Origin: GCA-2720865 sp047630275
GTDB taxonomy: Bacteria; Bdellovibrionota; Bacteriovoracia; Bacteriovoracales; Bacteriovoracaceae
Length of the DNA: 64,000 nt
Direction: 5' to 3'
Assembly (NCBI GenBank): GCA_047630275.1
Contig: JBLHVN010000003.1
Span: forward strand, 248,001-312,000
This document shows positions 40,901 through 50,252 of the stretch, piece by piece; within the stretch, counting starts at the first letter, position 1; each line of letters begins with the position of its first letter. Below the pieces are notes generated by a model. It made no database searches and was not told the DNA's origin. It saw only the letters and a program-made list of their open reading frames with translations. The translations under genes and the position numbers were made by a program.

Positions 40901-43523
40901 GGTTTATTTCTTTAAGAAGGTCTGAAAAATTCATGTTCTGATTAATATTATTTCTTAAGGGAATGATATTCACAAAGAAGCCTATCAATCTTTGAACCTC
41001 TTCGGTATGCCTACCTCTAACAGGTGTTCCTATGACAATATCTGATTCTCCAGAGAGCTTAGAGAGAAAGAGGTTCCACGCGCTTAAAAAGATGACGTAA
41101 AGGGAAACCCCATTTTCTTTAGCGAGGTTTCTAAGATGACTTGCTAATTCATTTGAAAGAACAAAAGGAATTGATTTTCCCGTATTATCAAAGACAACCG
41201 GTCTTGAGTAATCAATAGGCAGTTCTAAAACCGGTAAGTCTTTTAATTTATCAACCCAAAAGTTAACTTCATTTGAAGAGTACTCTTTTGAATTTATCCT
41301 TCCATTGTATAGAGCGTAGTCAGCATAGGTCACTCCATTTAAATCTAATAAAGTGGGAGCCATCTTTTTCTCTAGTGAAGCATATAAATGATTTAACTCT
41401 TCAAAGAAGATATCAAAGCTCCAACCATCCCAAACTATATGATGAACCTTTATATAAAAGACGTAATTGTTTTTACCGGTCTTTAATAGCTTTGTTTCGA
41501 TTAGAGGTAATTTTGACAGATCAAAGGGACTTGCCGCGTCTTCCCTTAGAAATTGAAGGACTTTATCTTTATGGCAATCAACCTGATCAAGTTTGATCCT
41601 AAGATCATTTTCAACGACTTGAAAGATTCCGTCCGATTCTTTAAGAAAGCGAGTTCTTAAAGCGTCATGCCTTTTTATGATTAAGTTAATGGCCTCTTCT
41701 AAAAGATCTACTTTAACGGCAAAGTCCATTTCAAAGGTTGTAGTCAGTGTATTTCCCGTGGCCCCTTTATGAATCTCCTCTAAATACCAAGTTCTTACTT
41801 GATTGATACTAAGAGGAATCTTTTTATGATTTTTTGCCTCTCCAGGAATGACCTCAGGCAAGACTAACTTTGGAGAAGGCTTTTCACCTAAAAGCTTAGC
41901 AAACTGCATAATGGTGGGAGCCAAAAAGAAGTCCTTAAGGGTTAGTTTTAGATCGTACTGATTCTTTATCTTTAAAAGAATATCATTGGCTAAGAGAGAA
42001 TGTCCCCCAAGGCTGAAAAAATCCATGCCTCTTGGTATGTTTTCAATCTGAAGAACTTCTTCCCAAATCTTAGTTAACTTTTCTTCTTCAGGATGAACAG
42101 ATTGGTCTACTTCTTTTTCTAGAACCTTCTTTGAAGTTTCTTTTTGCAGAGGAATCAATAGACCCTTTAGATTGAGATCACTGATCTTTAAGGTTTTATC
42201 CCTGACCGCTAACTCTAGGATCTCTATATAGTTCTCTAACCAATTTAAGATGGTCTCATGCTTAAAGAGCTTAGTATTATACTGACATTCTAAGACAAGC
42301 TTATCCCCACAGCTAGTGGCGTTGATAAAGATCTCAAAGTTCTCATAATGCCTTGGGTTTGAGGTATAAGAGGCATCTAATCCCTTGTACTTTAGGCCCT
42401 GACCTTCGTACTGTTGATCTACGTTGAAGATGATATTGATCAAAGGTATCCTAGAGGGATCCCTTTCTAATTTAAGTTCATTTAAGAGGCTTCCAAAGGT
42501 AAAGGACTGATGATCAAACCCATCAAGCATCTTCTTTTTTAACTTCTTGCCTAGGCTCTCAAAGCTATCACTCTTCTCAAAAGGAAGTCTTATAGGAAGA
42601 AGATTAACTAAATGCCCACAAAGGTCATACTCACCAAGGACCGATTGAGTGGCTGAAGAGATTCCAATGACCAGGTCTTCTTTCTTTGTTAACTTGTGTA
42701 TTAAGATCTCAAAGGCCGTCATTAAGGTAGTATAATAACTCATACCTAACTTTCCGCCGAGTTTCTTTATTTTTCCAACAAGAATAGGGTCTACTAAAAG
42801 ATCAATTCTTTTAGAATCATAAGTTCTAAAGCTCTCTCTTTCAAAATCACCAGGTAGGTCTAAGGGTTTAGGAATAGTTTTAAATTCATTTTTCCAGTAT
42901 TGTGCATGGGAAGACTTTATGATCTCCCCTTTATGCTCTCTAATAGAATAGGCACTAAATTGAGAAGGCCATGGTAATTGATTTCTTTTCTTATCTAAAA
43001 GATGAGAATAGACCTCACTCATCTGTCCCACCATAACGGCCATGGACCAACCATCACAAACAATATGATGAGCGCTAAAAAAGAAGAGGTGTTCTCTTTC
43101 AGATACCTTTACTAACCGGGCTTTGAATAAAGGGCCTTTTATAAGATCAAACTTAAAAAGAGTGCACTCCTTAATCAGCTTTTCGATTTCATGAGAGGCA
43201 TCTTTGTCATTAGATAGGTCTAAAAAATCTAGGGGATAATTAAACTTATCAGTCACTAAGAAAAAACGGCCATCTTTTATAAAGCTTGATCGTAAGGCAT
43301 CATGGCGCCTTATCATCTCTTGAAAAGCTTTTTCAAAAACCTCTCGTTCAAGCGCTCCCTTCAGAGAGATCCGAATAGATTCGTTATAACAAAGACTCGC
43401 TTCAGGGAGCATTTCAACCGTGGCCCACATCTCTCGTTGAGATTCAGTTGTGGGCACAGTTAAAATAACTTCACCATTTTCAAAAGGGTCGTAGCTAACT
43501 TTCTTCTTATCTAACTTACCCAC
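37941..43523 (-). CDS. Non-ribosomal peptide synthetase, C-PCP-C-A-PCP-TE
   Basis: A 1,860-residue NRPS. Order: condensation 1 (about 20-455, HHIVCDG 152-158), carrier 1 (Ser509 in GGHSL) with no adenylation domain, condensation 2 (about 568-995, HHIVWDG 694-700), adenylation (about 1020-1510; YTSGSTGLPKGV), carrier 2 (Ser1554) and type I thioesterase (about 1620-1855; Ser1696 in GGSMGG, Asp1723, His1838). By-eye GrsA alignment gives the specificity residues D-I-L-Q-L-G-M-V-W-K, a glycine-type code. No epimerase or methyltransferase. It follows the partner megasynthase by three bases and starts at GTG. Confidence 0.93.
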   Translation of the reverse strand: MGKLDKKKVSYDPFENGEVILTVPTTESQREMWATVEMLPEASLCYNESIRISLKGALEREVFEKAFQEMIRRHDALRSSFIKDGRFFLVTDKFNYPLDFLDLSNDKDASHEIEKLIKECTLFKFDLIKGPLFKARLVKVSEREHLFFFSAHHIVCDGWSMAVMVGQMSEVYSHLLDKKRNQLPWPSQFSAYSIREHKGEIIKSSHAQYWKNEFKTIPKPLDLPGDFERESFRTYDSKRIDLLVDPILVGKIKKLGGKLGMSYYTTLMTAFEILIHKLTKKEDLVIGISSATQSVLGEYDLCGHLVNLLPIRLPFEKSDSFESLGKKLKKKMLDGFDHQSFTFGSLLNELKLERDPSRIPLINIIFNVDQQYEGQGLKYKGLDASYTSNPRHYENFEIFINATSCGDKLVLECQYNTKLFKHETILNWLENYIEILELAVRDKTLKISDLNLKGLLIPLQKETSKKVLEKEVDQSVHPEEEKLTKIWEEVLQIENIPRGMDFFSLGGHSLLANDILLKIKNQYDLKLTLKDFFLAPTIMQFAKLLGEKPSPKLVLPEVIPGEAKNHKKIPLSINQVRTWYLEEIHKGATGNTLTTTFEMDFAVKVDLLEEAINLIIKRHDALRTRFLKESDGIFQVVENDLRIKLDQVDCHKDKVLQFLREDAASPFDLSKLPLIETKLLKTGKNNYVFYIKVHHIVWDGWSFDIFFEELNHLYASLEKKMAPTLLDLNGVTYADYALYNGRINSKEYSSNEVNFWVDKLKDLPVLELPIDYSRPVVFDNTGKSIPFVLSNELASHLRNLAKENGVSLYVIFLSAWNLFLSKLSGESDIVIGTPVRGRHTEEVQRLIGFFVNIIPLRNNINQNMNFSDLLKEINLQMIEAFDHQHVAFDTILKELSFKRDNSRTAVYQAFFTYQDVSNREFMLGDHKINQRSIGRSATHTDLDLWVKTTDEKVEGAIEYRTGLFKDETAKFMLDYFVSILEVVSLKSSEPIRGLNLLPKSQENLFVHEWNDTWTDWNEEGIFYKCFERQALKNPDAIATTDGKNKLTYKELDQLANSWANHLIREGVVPGDLVGLSVHRHNKMLVALLAILKAGAGYVPLDPGFPQDRLDYMIESSELKIMIVEDSLLPRFQEDKAVKLLLSEMKGDNEVHPGVHTNENATAYVIYTSGSTGLPKGVQLPHKAVHNFLKTMAIRPGMNPSDKLLAVTTLSFDIAVLELYLPLITGGTVRIAQKEETMDGEALKNIIENENINMMQATPSTWRLLLSAGWSGDKDFKLLCGGEPFPKDLNKSLHPMVKSVWNMYGPTETTVWSTIEELTDPEENILIGKPIANTACYILDENQRLLPLGHPGELYIGGLGLADGYKGRQDLTDERFIPNPFRSGEKMYNTGDLARLHSDGRIECLGRNDGQVKVRGYRIELGEIESVLSEFPGITQSVVIVREDRPGDVRLVGYYIKDSSIDQLKLRSFLGEKIPSYMIPSNFVEMDEFPKTLNEKIDKKNLPAPQMGGVAKVDAVTTNLLEEGTMTELHQIWCELLGQESIDVESNFFDVGGHSLLSVQLFSMIEKKWNLNLGLATLFTSGSIMELSGLIDSKKEAPRDEKPNLAEASSLLHSLVEIKKGDKLAPIFCFHGVGGNILNYMALVPGLEAGRGLYGLQSYGVDGKSETLPTIEAMAEAYVREIRTVQTEGPYYLAGGSMGGYLALEAARILQKAGEEVADIIMFDTFGPDINLKNFSKGTRGYIDNLKIMIPYRLKQINYTLRAKFLRFFGLTIPHNIRHFFVELKNYSAIYKYKPSKFDGGITLFKVPTTEEGIYSDPNLGWGNSLTGKLTLYEVEGEHNNIIEAPGLPRALKNHLSNSNR

Positions 43524-43526
43524 TAA

Positions 43527-46500
43527 CTATGCCTCAATCTCCAGATATTCATCCGGGTTATCAGGGTCAACTATAAACCATGCAGGGTTTCCAATTGCGT
43601 CTTTTCCAAGAATCGCCCCATCAATAGGAGGAACATCAAAGACGGGGTCGCTGCCCGCTATTCCAGGTAAGAGTCCAACTTTTTGAAGGGCCCTAACTGA
43701 TTTTTTAAAGGTAGCTATAACTGTTTGAAGCTCTTCGTCTGTATGAGCTAAATTAACAAACCACGGAAATCCATCATAACAATGAACTCCGTAGAACCTT
43801 AGAAGGGCAAAGAGAAGGTCTCCATTTTTGATATCTTCTTTCCATTTTGGCTTCATCAGTGATCCAAAATTATCCATCTTTAGAGGAAGGCCCACTTGCT
43901 GACAAAAAAGATTCATTTCATCAGCAAATTTATCGGCCTTGGCGGTTAAGTCGTTAAGCTGCTTTACCCCACCTTCTTTAATAATCTCTAGAGCGCCTTT
44001 TGCTGCTGCTAGGGCCATTGGGTGACGGACAAAGGTTCCAGCAAAATAAGTAACCCCAACAGTAGGAGTTGAAGCGTCGCCAAATTGCCAATGGCCACCA
44101 TCAAGGGCGTCCATATACTTTTCTTTACCAGCGATCACTCCTATTGAAATACCGCCACCAACGATCTTTCCATAAGTAGCAAGGTCTGCTTTAACATCAA
44201 AATAGGCCTGGGCACCACCTGGGTGGATCCTAAAGCCTGTTATCACTTCATCAAAGATTAAGGCGCAGTCATTCTCAAGGGTAATCTTACGAACTTCTTG
44301 TAAGAACTCTTTTGGATGAAAGTCACTTCTTCTACTTTGAACTGGTTCAACTAAGACCGCGGCGGCGTCTTTTGAGAGCTCACGAATCTTCTCAAGTGAT
44401 TCATCAGTTCCGTACTCTAAAATAATCATATTCTTGACTGCACCATTCGTAATTCCTGGCGCCGCTGGAAGTGACTTTCCAGTCTTTGTTCCTCTTACAA
44501 TCACTTCATCATTGATGCCGTGGTATGAGCCTTCAAAGGCGATGATGATATCGCGTCCGGTAACTGTTCTTGCAATTCTCATAGCACCAAGAACCGCTTC
44601 AGATCCAGTGTTACAAAAGGCGGCCCTATCTGAATTTGTTAGTTCACAAACAAGCTGACTAACTTCTCCTGTTAGTTCATGTTGAGGACCAATCTCATAG
44701 CCCTTTTCAACTTGTTCTAAGACATATTTCTTAATCTTCTCATTTCCATTTCCAAAGAAATTAGACCCAAAACCACAGAGCATATCAATATACTTATTTC
44801 CATCAACATCCCAAAGGGTCTGGCTCTCTGATTTATTGATAACCAGGGGATAAACTAGCTCTTTTACTTCTGGTCTAAAGCCAGTGACCACCCTTGGGTC
44901 TGCGTGAGACTTTCTAAACTTTTGAGTAAAGTCCTTAGAACCTTTTGTTCTTTTATTATATTCACTAGTAAGCTGATCAATATAGGAGACCTGCTCACTT
45001 GTAAGCTCAGTGTTTTTCTTAGTATTAATCCTAGCAATGGCGCCGAAGGCCTTCTTAGTATTATTCACTGATACTTTCTTTGGTGTTTTTCCAATTTCTT
45101 CTTTACTCTCTTTTGGGGTACTCGCCACTTCTGCCTGGGGAGCAGGCCCTTGAGCAATTGGAGCTGTATGTTGAACGAGCTGAACAGGGGCAGATTGAGC
45201 CACTTGACCTGAAAGAATCTGCATTTGCTGACTCATCAAATCGAGCTGTTTTGCAACTATCGCCTCTAGGTTTGATCCGTTTGATAACTGAACAGGTGCT
45301 GCTGCCCTAAGTTCTACTTGGGGAGGAGCTTGAAACTGAACGGCGGGAGCCTGTGCTGGAGCAGGTTGGCTTAACTGAGCGCCTGGCCCTTCTATTGGCG
45401 CTGAAACTTCTTGGACCTCTTGTACTGGTTCAACTTGTGCCTCTTCAAAGCTCAAGGGAGAATGACTAGCTAAAAACTCACAGAGTTCATTAGTGGTTGC
45501 AAGCTCTTCCATTAACTGCCTAAAGCCAATCTCTACTTTAAAGACCTTCTTTAAGTTAAGGGCCACCTGAGTGAGAAAGAGTGAGTCCATCCCCATTTCC
45601 ATAAAGCTGGTATCTGATTCAAATTCAGAAATATCCATGCCACTGGCCTCTTCAAAGACTTCCGTTAGTTTACTCTTTAGTCCATCATTTGTTGATGCTG
45701 TCATCTTCGTATCCTTTTCTACTACTTTTTCTATATATGTTGTTGTTTGATCAATCCAAATTCTTTTTCTTTTAAAGGGCATGGTAGCTAGTGCGATCCT
45801 GCCTGGGGTTCTTGATCCATAATAAAGATCAGGGTTTACTTCTATACCCTGAAGCCAAAGACTGCCTAAGGCCTTTAGTAAGTTCTGCTCTTCTGCTTCT
45901 GGTGAATCCGTTCCGGTTTGAATGGAGACGAGGTCTTTTCTTTTTTGACTTAAGAAAACTTTCTTAGAGAGGCTGGTCAAAGTATTGCGAGGACCAATTT
46001 CCAAATAAACGGCGTCCTCTTCTTGAATGAGATCTTCAATACAAGGAGAAAACCGGACAGTCGCCCTTAGGTGATTCGCCCAGTATTCTGCATCGCTGAG
46101 GTTCGCCCCTTTCTTAACAGTGGAGAAGATCGGAACTTGAGCTTCTTTGATATCAATTGATTCAACAAACTCTTTATAAGTTGAAACGATCGGCTCCATC
46201 ATCGCCGAATGAAAGGCATGACTGGTGTGTAAGAAACGGCAAACAATATCTCTCTTTTCTAGAGATTCTTGAAAGAGTTTTATCTTATCCATAGGTCCTG
46301 CCACCACACAAAGACCAGGGGCATTGATAGCGGCAAGTTGAACGTGTTCATTTAAATAAGGAGTCACTTCTGATTCATCAAGGCGCACACTAAGCATAGA
46401 GCCCCCAGGAAGATCACGCATAAGCTCCCCTCGCTTGGCGATGAGTTTAAGCCCCTCTTCAAGTGTAAAGACTCCCGATAGAGTGGCCGCTACAAACTCT

Positions 46501-49500
46501 CCAACACTATGACCGATAAAAGCGTCCGGCGTTAGGCCAAAACTCATGAGCAAATTGGCCAATGAGTACTCAAAGGTAAAGATGGCGGGCTGAGTATAAT
46601 AGGTATTCTTTAAAGCATCGGATAAAGAAGCATCAGATGAATCACTTGGAAAGATGACATCTTTTAAGTCTTTATCTAAAACACCTTTCAAGAGCGCGCA
46701 GCATTTATCAAAAGACTCTTTAAAGACTCGGTACTTCATTAGGCCTTTGCCCATATTAATATACTGGGACCCTTGCCCAGGAAACATAAAGTAGAGAGGA
46801 AGCTTCTTTTTGAAACGATTTGATGCCGAATTTTGAGTGTTTAATTTTTCAATACTATCTTTAGATCCGATAAAGAAACGGCGGTAAGAATAATCCGCTC
46901 TCCCTCTATCAAGAGTAAAAGCCGCCTTCGTTTTTTCTTTTGGTGTTAAATTATTAATGATCTCAAGTTGACTCTTTGTTAACTCCTCAAGTGCCTCTTG
47001 AGATTTAGCAGAGACTTTATAAAGGAAATGCTCCTTCTCTTCAATGGGGGCCCTTTTATCTTGATACTCTTCAACAATAACATGAGCATTTGTGCCACCA
47101 ACACCAAAAGATGAAACTGCAGCTCTACGAATGCCCTCTAATTGATAATCTGTCGCTTGGCTTGTTACTTTAAAAGGAGTCTTTGCAAAGTCGATGGCCT
47201 TATTGGCCTCTTTAAAATGTAGAGTTCCAGGAACTTTTCCTGTTTTAACAACAAGAAGGGACTTGATAAAACCCGTTACCCCTGCCGCGCTGGTGAGGTG
47301 ACCAATATTACTCTTAATAGACCCAAGCGTACAAAATTGTTTTTCAGTAGCGCTTTCAAAGGCCTTACAAAGACCTTCTACCTCTACAGGATCTCCAACA
47401 GGAGTGGCCGTACCGTGGGCCTCAATATAACCTATCTCGGAGGCGTTAACTCCTCCATCAATCTGAGCCCGAGCAATTGCCTCCGCTTGCCCTGAAACAG
47501 AAGGTGCCGTAAAGCTCATCTTATCAGCGCCATCATTATTAATGGCCACACCTTTAATGACTCCAAGGATTTCATCCCCATCAAGTTCTGCTTCACTTAA
47601 AGATTTTAGAATGACAATGGCGCCACCATCATTGAAGACCGTTCCACTAGCTTCACTATCAAAAGGCCTGCATAATCCATCTTTAGAAAAGATCCCCCCT
47701 TCTTGATAGAGGTAACCACTGTAAGGGGCGCCTTGAATAGAGATCCCCCCTGCCAGGGCCATATCACATTCTCCATTTCGAAGGGATTGAACTGCCTGAA
47801 TGATGGCAACTAAAGAAGTAGAACATCCCGTATGAAGGCTAAGAGATGGTCCCTTGAGATTTAGTTTATGAGAGACTCTTGTGGCTATATAGTCTTTCTC
47901 GTTTCCAAGCATGACATTGAACTCTCCAACAGAGTTCACCTTATCAACTTCTTTTAAGACCTTTTGATAATAAGTATTGTTCGCCATCCCAGAGAAAACA
48001 CCAATAGAGCCGTCATATTTCTCGCTGGTATAACCAGCTTTTTCTAAGGATTCATAGGCCAACTCTAGAAAGACTCTTTGTTGAGGATCCATAAGCTCAG
48101 CTTCCCTTGGAGTAATTCCAAAGAAGCTGGCATCAAACTTATCAAACTCAGGCATAATACCCCGAGCCCTTACGTAGTTAGGATCATTCTTTAATTCTTC
48201 ACTGATAGATGAATCTAATTGATCAATTGATAACTTAGAGATGGAGTTCTTTCCTTCTAAGAGGTTGCTCCAAAGCTCTTCAACATTACGGGCCCCAGGA
48301 AACCTTCCATTTATTGCGATGACAGCTATGTCTCTATTCTTATATCCAGAATTTTTCCTAGAGAAGTTTTCTAACCTCCTCTTAAGTGAGGAATCATCAT
48401 CCCCTTCTAAAGATGCCACTTGTCCTTCAATGGTAGGATATTGAAACATCTTAACAATGGAGATCTCTACATTATGTTTTTCTTTTAGCTCCGCAAGAAT
48501 ACGAAGGGCCATTAGAGAGTTTCCACCTAAGTCAAAGAAACTATCTAGTATTCCTACTTTGTTTATCTTTAGATGAAAAGACCAAAGAGAAGAGATGGTT
48601 TTCTCTAAGTCAGAACTAGGCGCTTTGAACTCTACATTTAATTCCGGTCTTTCGTTTCCTGGAAGAGGAAGAGATTTCTTATCAACCTTTCCACTTGGAG
48701 TTAAGGGCATCTCTTTTAAGGAGACAATATGACTTGGGACCATATAGCCTGGAAGGCTTAATCCAATTTCTTTTTTGACTTCAAGAGGCTTTTTATTTCC
48801 AACAATATATCCAACTAAAAACTTCTCCGTTCCCTCTTCAAAGACTTTCACAGCTGAGGCATCAACCCCATCGAGCTTTTCCATGAGAACTTCAATCTCG
48901 CCGACTTCAATCCTATAACCTCGGATCTTCACCTGACCATCAATTCGTCCAAGAAAATCGATATTACCTTTTTCGTTAATTCGTCCTAAATCACCCGTTC
49001 TATAAAGCCTGCCATAATTAGGAGAATCAATGAATTTCTCACCGGTCAATTCTTCTTGGAAGAGATAGCCCTTTGCTAGGCAGACGCCACCAAAGTAGAG
49101 TTCTCCCTCTTCGCATTCTTCAAAGTTTTCATTGAGAATATATAAACTAACATTTGAAATTGTTTTACCAATTGAAGGAAGGTCTTCAAATAAATCGGCA
49201 TCCCCCTCAAGAGTATAGCTGGTTACCACATGGGTTTCAGATGGTCCGTAGTGATTATGCAAACGGGCATTAGATAAGTTATTGAAGAGAAACCTAATTC
49301 CTTTAGTGATCTTTAATTGCTCACCTGCAGTTGTAATTTCTTTTAGTGAAGTTGGAATCTTCTGATAGGTTTGAACCATTTCACTTAGATGATTTAAGGC
49401 GACAAAAGGAAGAAAGAGTCTTTCTACTTTTTCACTCTCAATCTTTTCAAGAAGCTTTAAGCTATCTAACCTCTCTTCTTCAGAGACTAAAACAAGGCAT

Positions 49501-50132
49501 CCCCCCATTGAAAGGGTTGAGAAGATCTCTTGAAAGTGAACATCAAAGCTTACAGGAGTAAACTGTAATGTGGTTGGTTTTTCAATCCTACTTGATTGGG
49601 TGTTTTGCCATTCAATAAGATTATAAAGCGCTGAGTGCCCCATAGAAACACCCTTAGGTGTCCCTGTCGAACCACTGGTATAAATAATATAGCAAAGGGA
49701 ATCCTGACTAAGGCTAAGCTCAAGATTACTTCCTTCATTGCTACTAAAGTGAAGTTTATCAAAACACAGATGATCATTCTCTTTTATAGGAAGAGAATCA
49801 ATTAAATTTTGGTGAAAGATAATCTTTGAAGGCCTTGCATGTGAGATCATATAGCTTAAGCGATCAACCGGATACTCAGGATCTAAAGGTAGATAAGAAG
49901 CTCCAGCTTTTAGTACTCCAAGAAGAGAGATAATTAAGTCAAAGGATCTCTCTAAGCAAACTCCTACTCTATCCCCAGGCCTGACTCCAGATTGGATAAG
50001 TTCTCGGGCCAATTGATTCGCCTTGGTATTCAATTCAAGGTACGTCATAGTGTTCCCATTAAATCTAAGGGCCACCAAATCAGGATTAGAATTTACACAG
50101 CTCTCTACGAGAAAGTGCACATAGTTTTTCAT
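43527..50132 (-). CDS. Hybrid NRPS-PKS with aminotransferase, A-PCP-KS-AT-ACP-AMT
   Basis: A 2,201-residue megasynthase. Adenylation (10-490; by-eye code D-V-Q-F-T-A-H-V-V-K, proline-type), carrier (Ser539), ketosynthase (600-1020; Cys770, His906, His945), acyltransferase (1112-1400; Ser1209 and the malonyl-type HAFH at 1305-1308), ACP (Ser1517), a Pro/Ala/Gln-rich linker (1565-1690) and a GSA-type PLP aminotransferase (1700-2150; Lys1989 in TYGKIVGGG, Asp1961). No ketoreductase or dehydratase, as expected if the beta-keto group is transaminated. The architecture recalls MycA and McyE. The C-terminal GNPAWFIVDPDNPDEYL is the tail seen after AMT domains. No N-terminal condensation domain, so it starts the chain. 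Confidence 0.95.
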   Translation of the reverse strand: MKNYVHFLVESCVNSNPDLVALRFNGNTMTYLELNTKANQLARELIQSGVRPGDRVGVCLERSFDLIISLLGVLKAGASYLPLDPEYPVDRLSYMISHARPSKIIFHQNLIDSLPIKENDHLCFDKLHFSSNEGSNLELSLSQDSLCYIIYTSGSTGTPKGVSMGHSALYNLIEWQNTQSSRIEKPTTLQFTPVSFDVHFQEIFSTLSMGGCLVLVSEEERLDSLKLLEKIESEKVERLFLPFVALNHLSEMVQTYQKIPTSLKEITTAGEQLKITKGIRFLFNNLSNARLHNHYGPSETHVVTSYTLEGDADLFEDLPSIGKTISNVSLYILNENFEECEEGELYFGGVCLAKGYLFQEELTGEKFIDSPNYGRLYRTGDLGRINEKGNIDFLGRIDGQVKIRGYRIEVGEIEVLMEKLDGVDASAVKVFEEGTEKFLVGYIVGNKKPLEVKKEIGLSLPGYMVPSHIVSLKEMPLTPSGKVDKKSLPLPGNERPELNVEFKAPSSDLEKTISSLWSFHLKINKVGILDSFFDLGGNSLMALRILAELKEKHNVEISIVKMFQYPTIEGQVASLEGDDDSSLKRRLENFSRKNSGYKNRDIAVIAINGRFPGARNVEELWSNLLEGKNSISKLSIDQLDSSISEELKNDPNYVRARGIMPEFDKFDASFFGITPREAELMDPQQRVFLELAYESLEKAGYTSEKYDGSIGVFSGMANNTYYQKVLKEVDKVNSVGEFNVMLGNEKDYIATRVSHKLNLKGPSLSLHTGCSTSLVAIIQAVQSLRNGECDMALAGGISIQGAPYSGYLYQEGGIFSKDGLCRPFDSEASGTVFNDGGAIVILKSLSEAELDGDEILGVIKGVAINNDGADKMSFTAPSVSGQAEAIARAQIDGGVNASEIGYIEAHGTATPVGDPVEVEGLCKAFESATEKQFCTLGSIKSNIGHLTSAAGVTGFIKSLLVVKTGKVPGTLHFKEANKAIDFAKTPFKVTSQATDYQLEGIRRAAVSSFGVGGTNAHVIVEEYQDKRAPIEEKEHFLYKVSAKSQEALEELTKSQLEIINNLTPKEKTKAAFTLDRGRADYSYRRFFIGSKDSIEKLNTQNSASNRFKKKLPLYFMFPGQGSQYINMGKGLMKYRVFKESFDKCCALLKGVLDKDLKDVIFPSDSSDASLSDALKNTYYTQPAIFTFEYSLANLLMSFGLTPDAFIGHSVGEFVAATLSGVFTLEEGLKLIAKRGELMRDLPGGSMLSVRLDESEVTPYLNEHVQLAAINAPGLCVVAGPMDKIKLFQESLEKRDIVCRFLHTSHAFHSAMMEPIVSTYKEFVESIDIKEAQVPIFSTVKKGANLSDAEYWANHLRATVRFSPCIEDLIQEEDAVYLEIGPRNTLTSLSKKVFLSQKRKDLVSIQTGTDSPEAEEQNLLKALGSLWLQGIEVNPDLYYGSRTPGRIALATMPFKRKRIWIDQTTTYIEKVVEKDTKMTASTNDGLKSKLTEVFEEASGMDISEFESDTSFMEMGMDSLFLTQVALNLKKVFKVEIGFRQLMEELATTNELCEFLASHSPLSFEEAQVEPVQEVQEVSAPIEGPGAQLSQPAPAQAPAVQFQAPPQVELRAAAPVQLSNGSNLEAIVAKQLDLMSQQMQILSGQVAQSAPVQLVQHTAPIAQGPAPQAEVASTPKESKEEIGKTPKKVSVNNTKKAFGAIARINTKKNTELTSEQVSYIDQLTSEYNKRTKGSKDFTQKFRKSHADPRVVTGFRPEVKELVYPLVINKSESQTLWDVDGNKYIDMLCGFGSNFFGNGNEKIKKYVLEQVEKGYEIGPQHELTGEVSQLVCELTNSDRAAFCNTGSEAVLGAMRIARTVTGRDIIIAFEGSYHGINDEVIVRGTKTGKSLPAAPGITNGAVKNMIILEYGTDESLEKIRELSKDAAAVLVEPVQSRRSDFHPKEFLQEVRKITLENDCALIFDEVITGFRIHPGGAQAYFDVKADLATYGKIVGGGISIGVIAGKEKYMDALDGGHWQFGDASTPTVGVTYFAGTFVRHPMALAAAKGALEIIKEGGVKQLNDLTAKADKFADEMNLFCQQVGLPLKMDNFGSLMKPKWKEDIKNGDLLFALLRFYGVHCYDGFPWFVNLAHTDEELQTVIATFKKSVRALQKVGLLPGIAGSDPVFDVPPIDGAILGKDAIGNPAWFIVDPDNPDEYLEIEA

Positions 50133-50199
50133 GTAGAAAATTCCTAAGTCTAAAAATTAAATTTCACTTGGTTTCTTATCGGCTAAGTTGCTAATTTAT

Positions 50200-50226
50200 T
50201 TGAGAAAACAGGCCCTAAACAAGGGC
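50200..50226 (-). terminator. Weak terminator or attenuator between PPTase and megasynthases
   Basis: On the minus strand GCCCT-TGTTT-AGGGC (complement of 50212-50226) is followed by CTGTTTTCTC. The stem is only five base pairs, so termination would be partial. It could lower expression of the megasynthases relative to queE and the PPTase. Confidence 0.35.
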
Positions 50227-50252
50227 AGTTATTTGATTTATTTTTATTCTAA

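Noticed and set aside
50133..50252. Possible separate promoter for the megasynthases
   Set aside because: I found no -35/-10 pair with good spacing in this 120-base gap; only a weak hairpin is visible.
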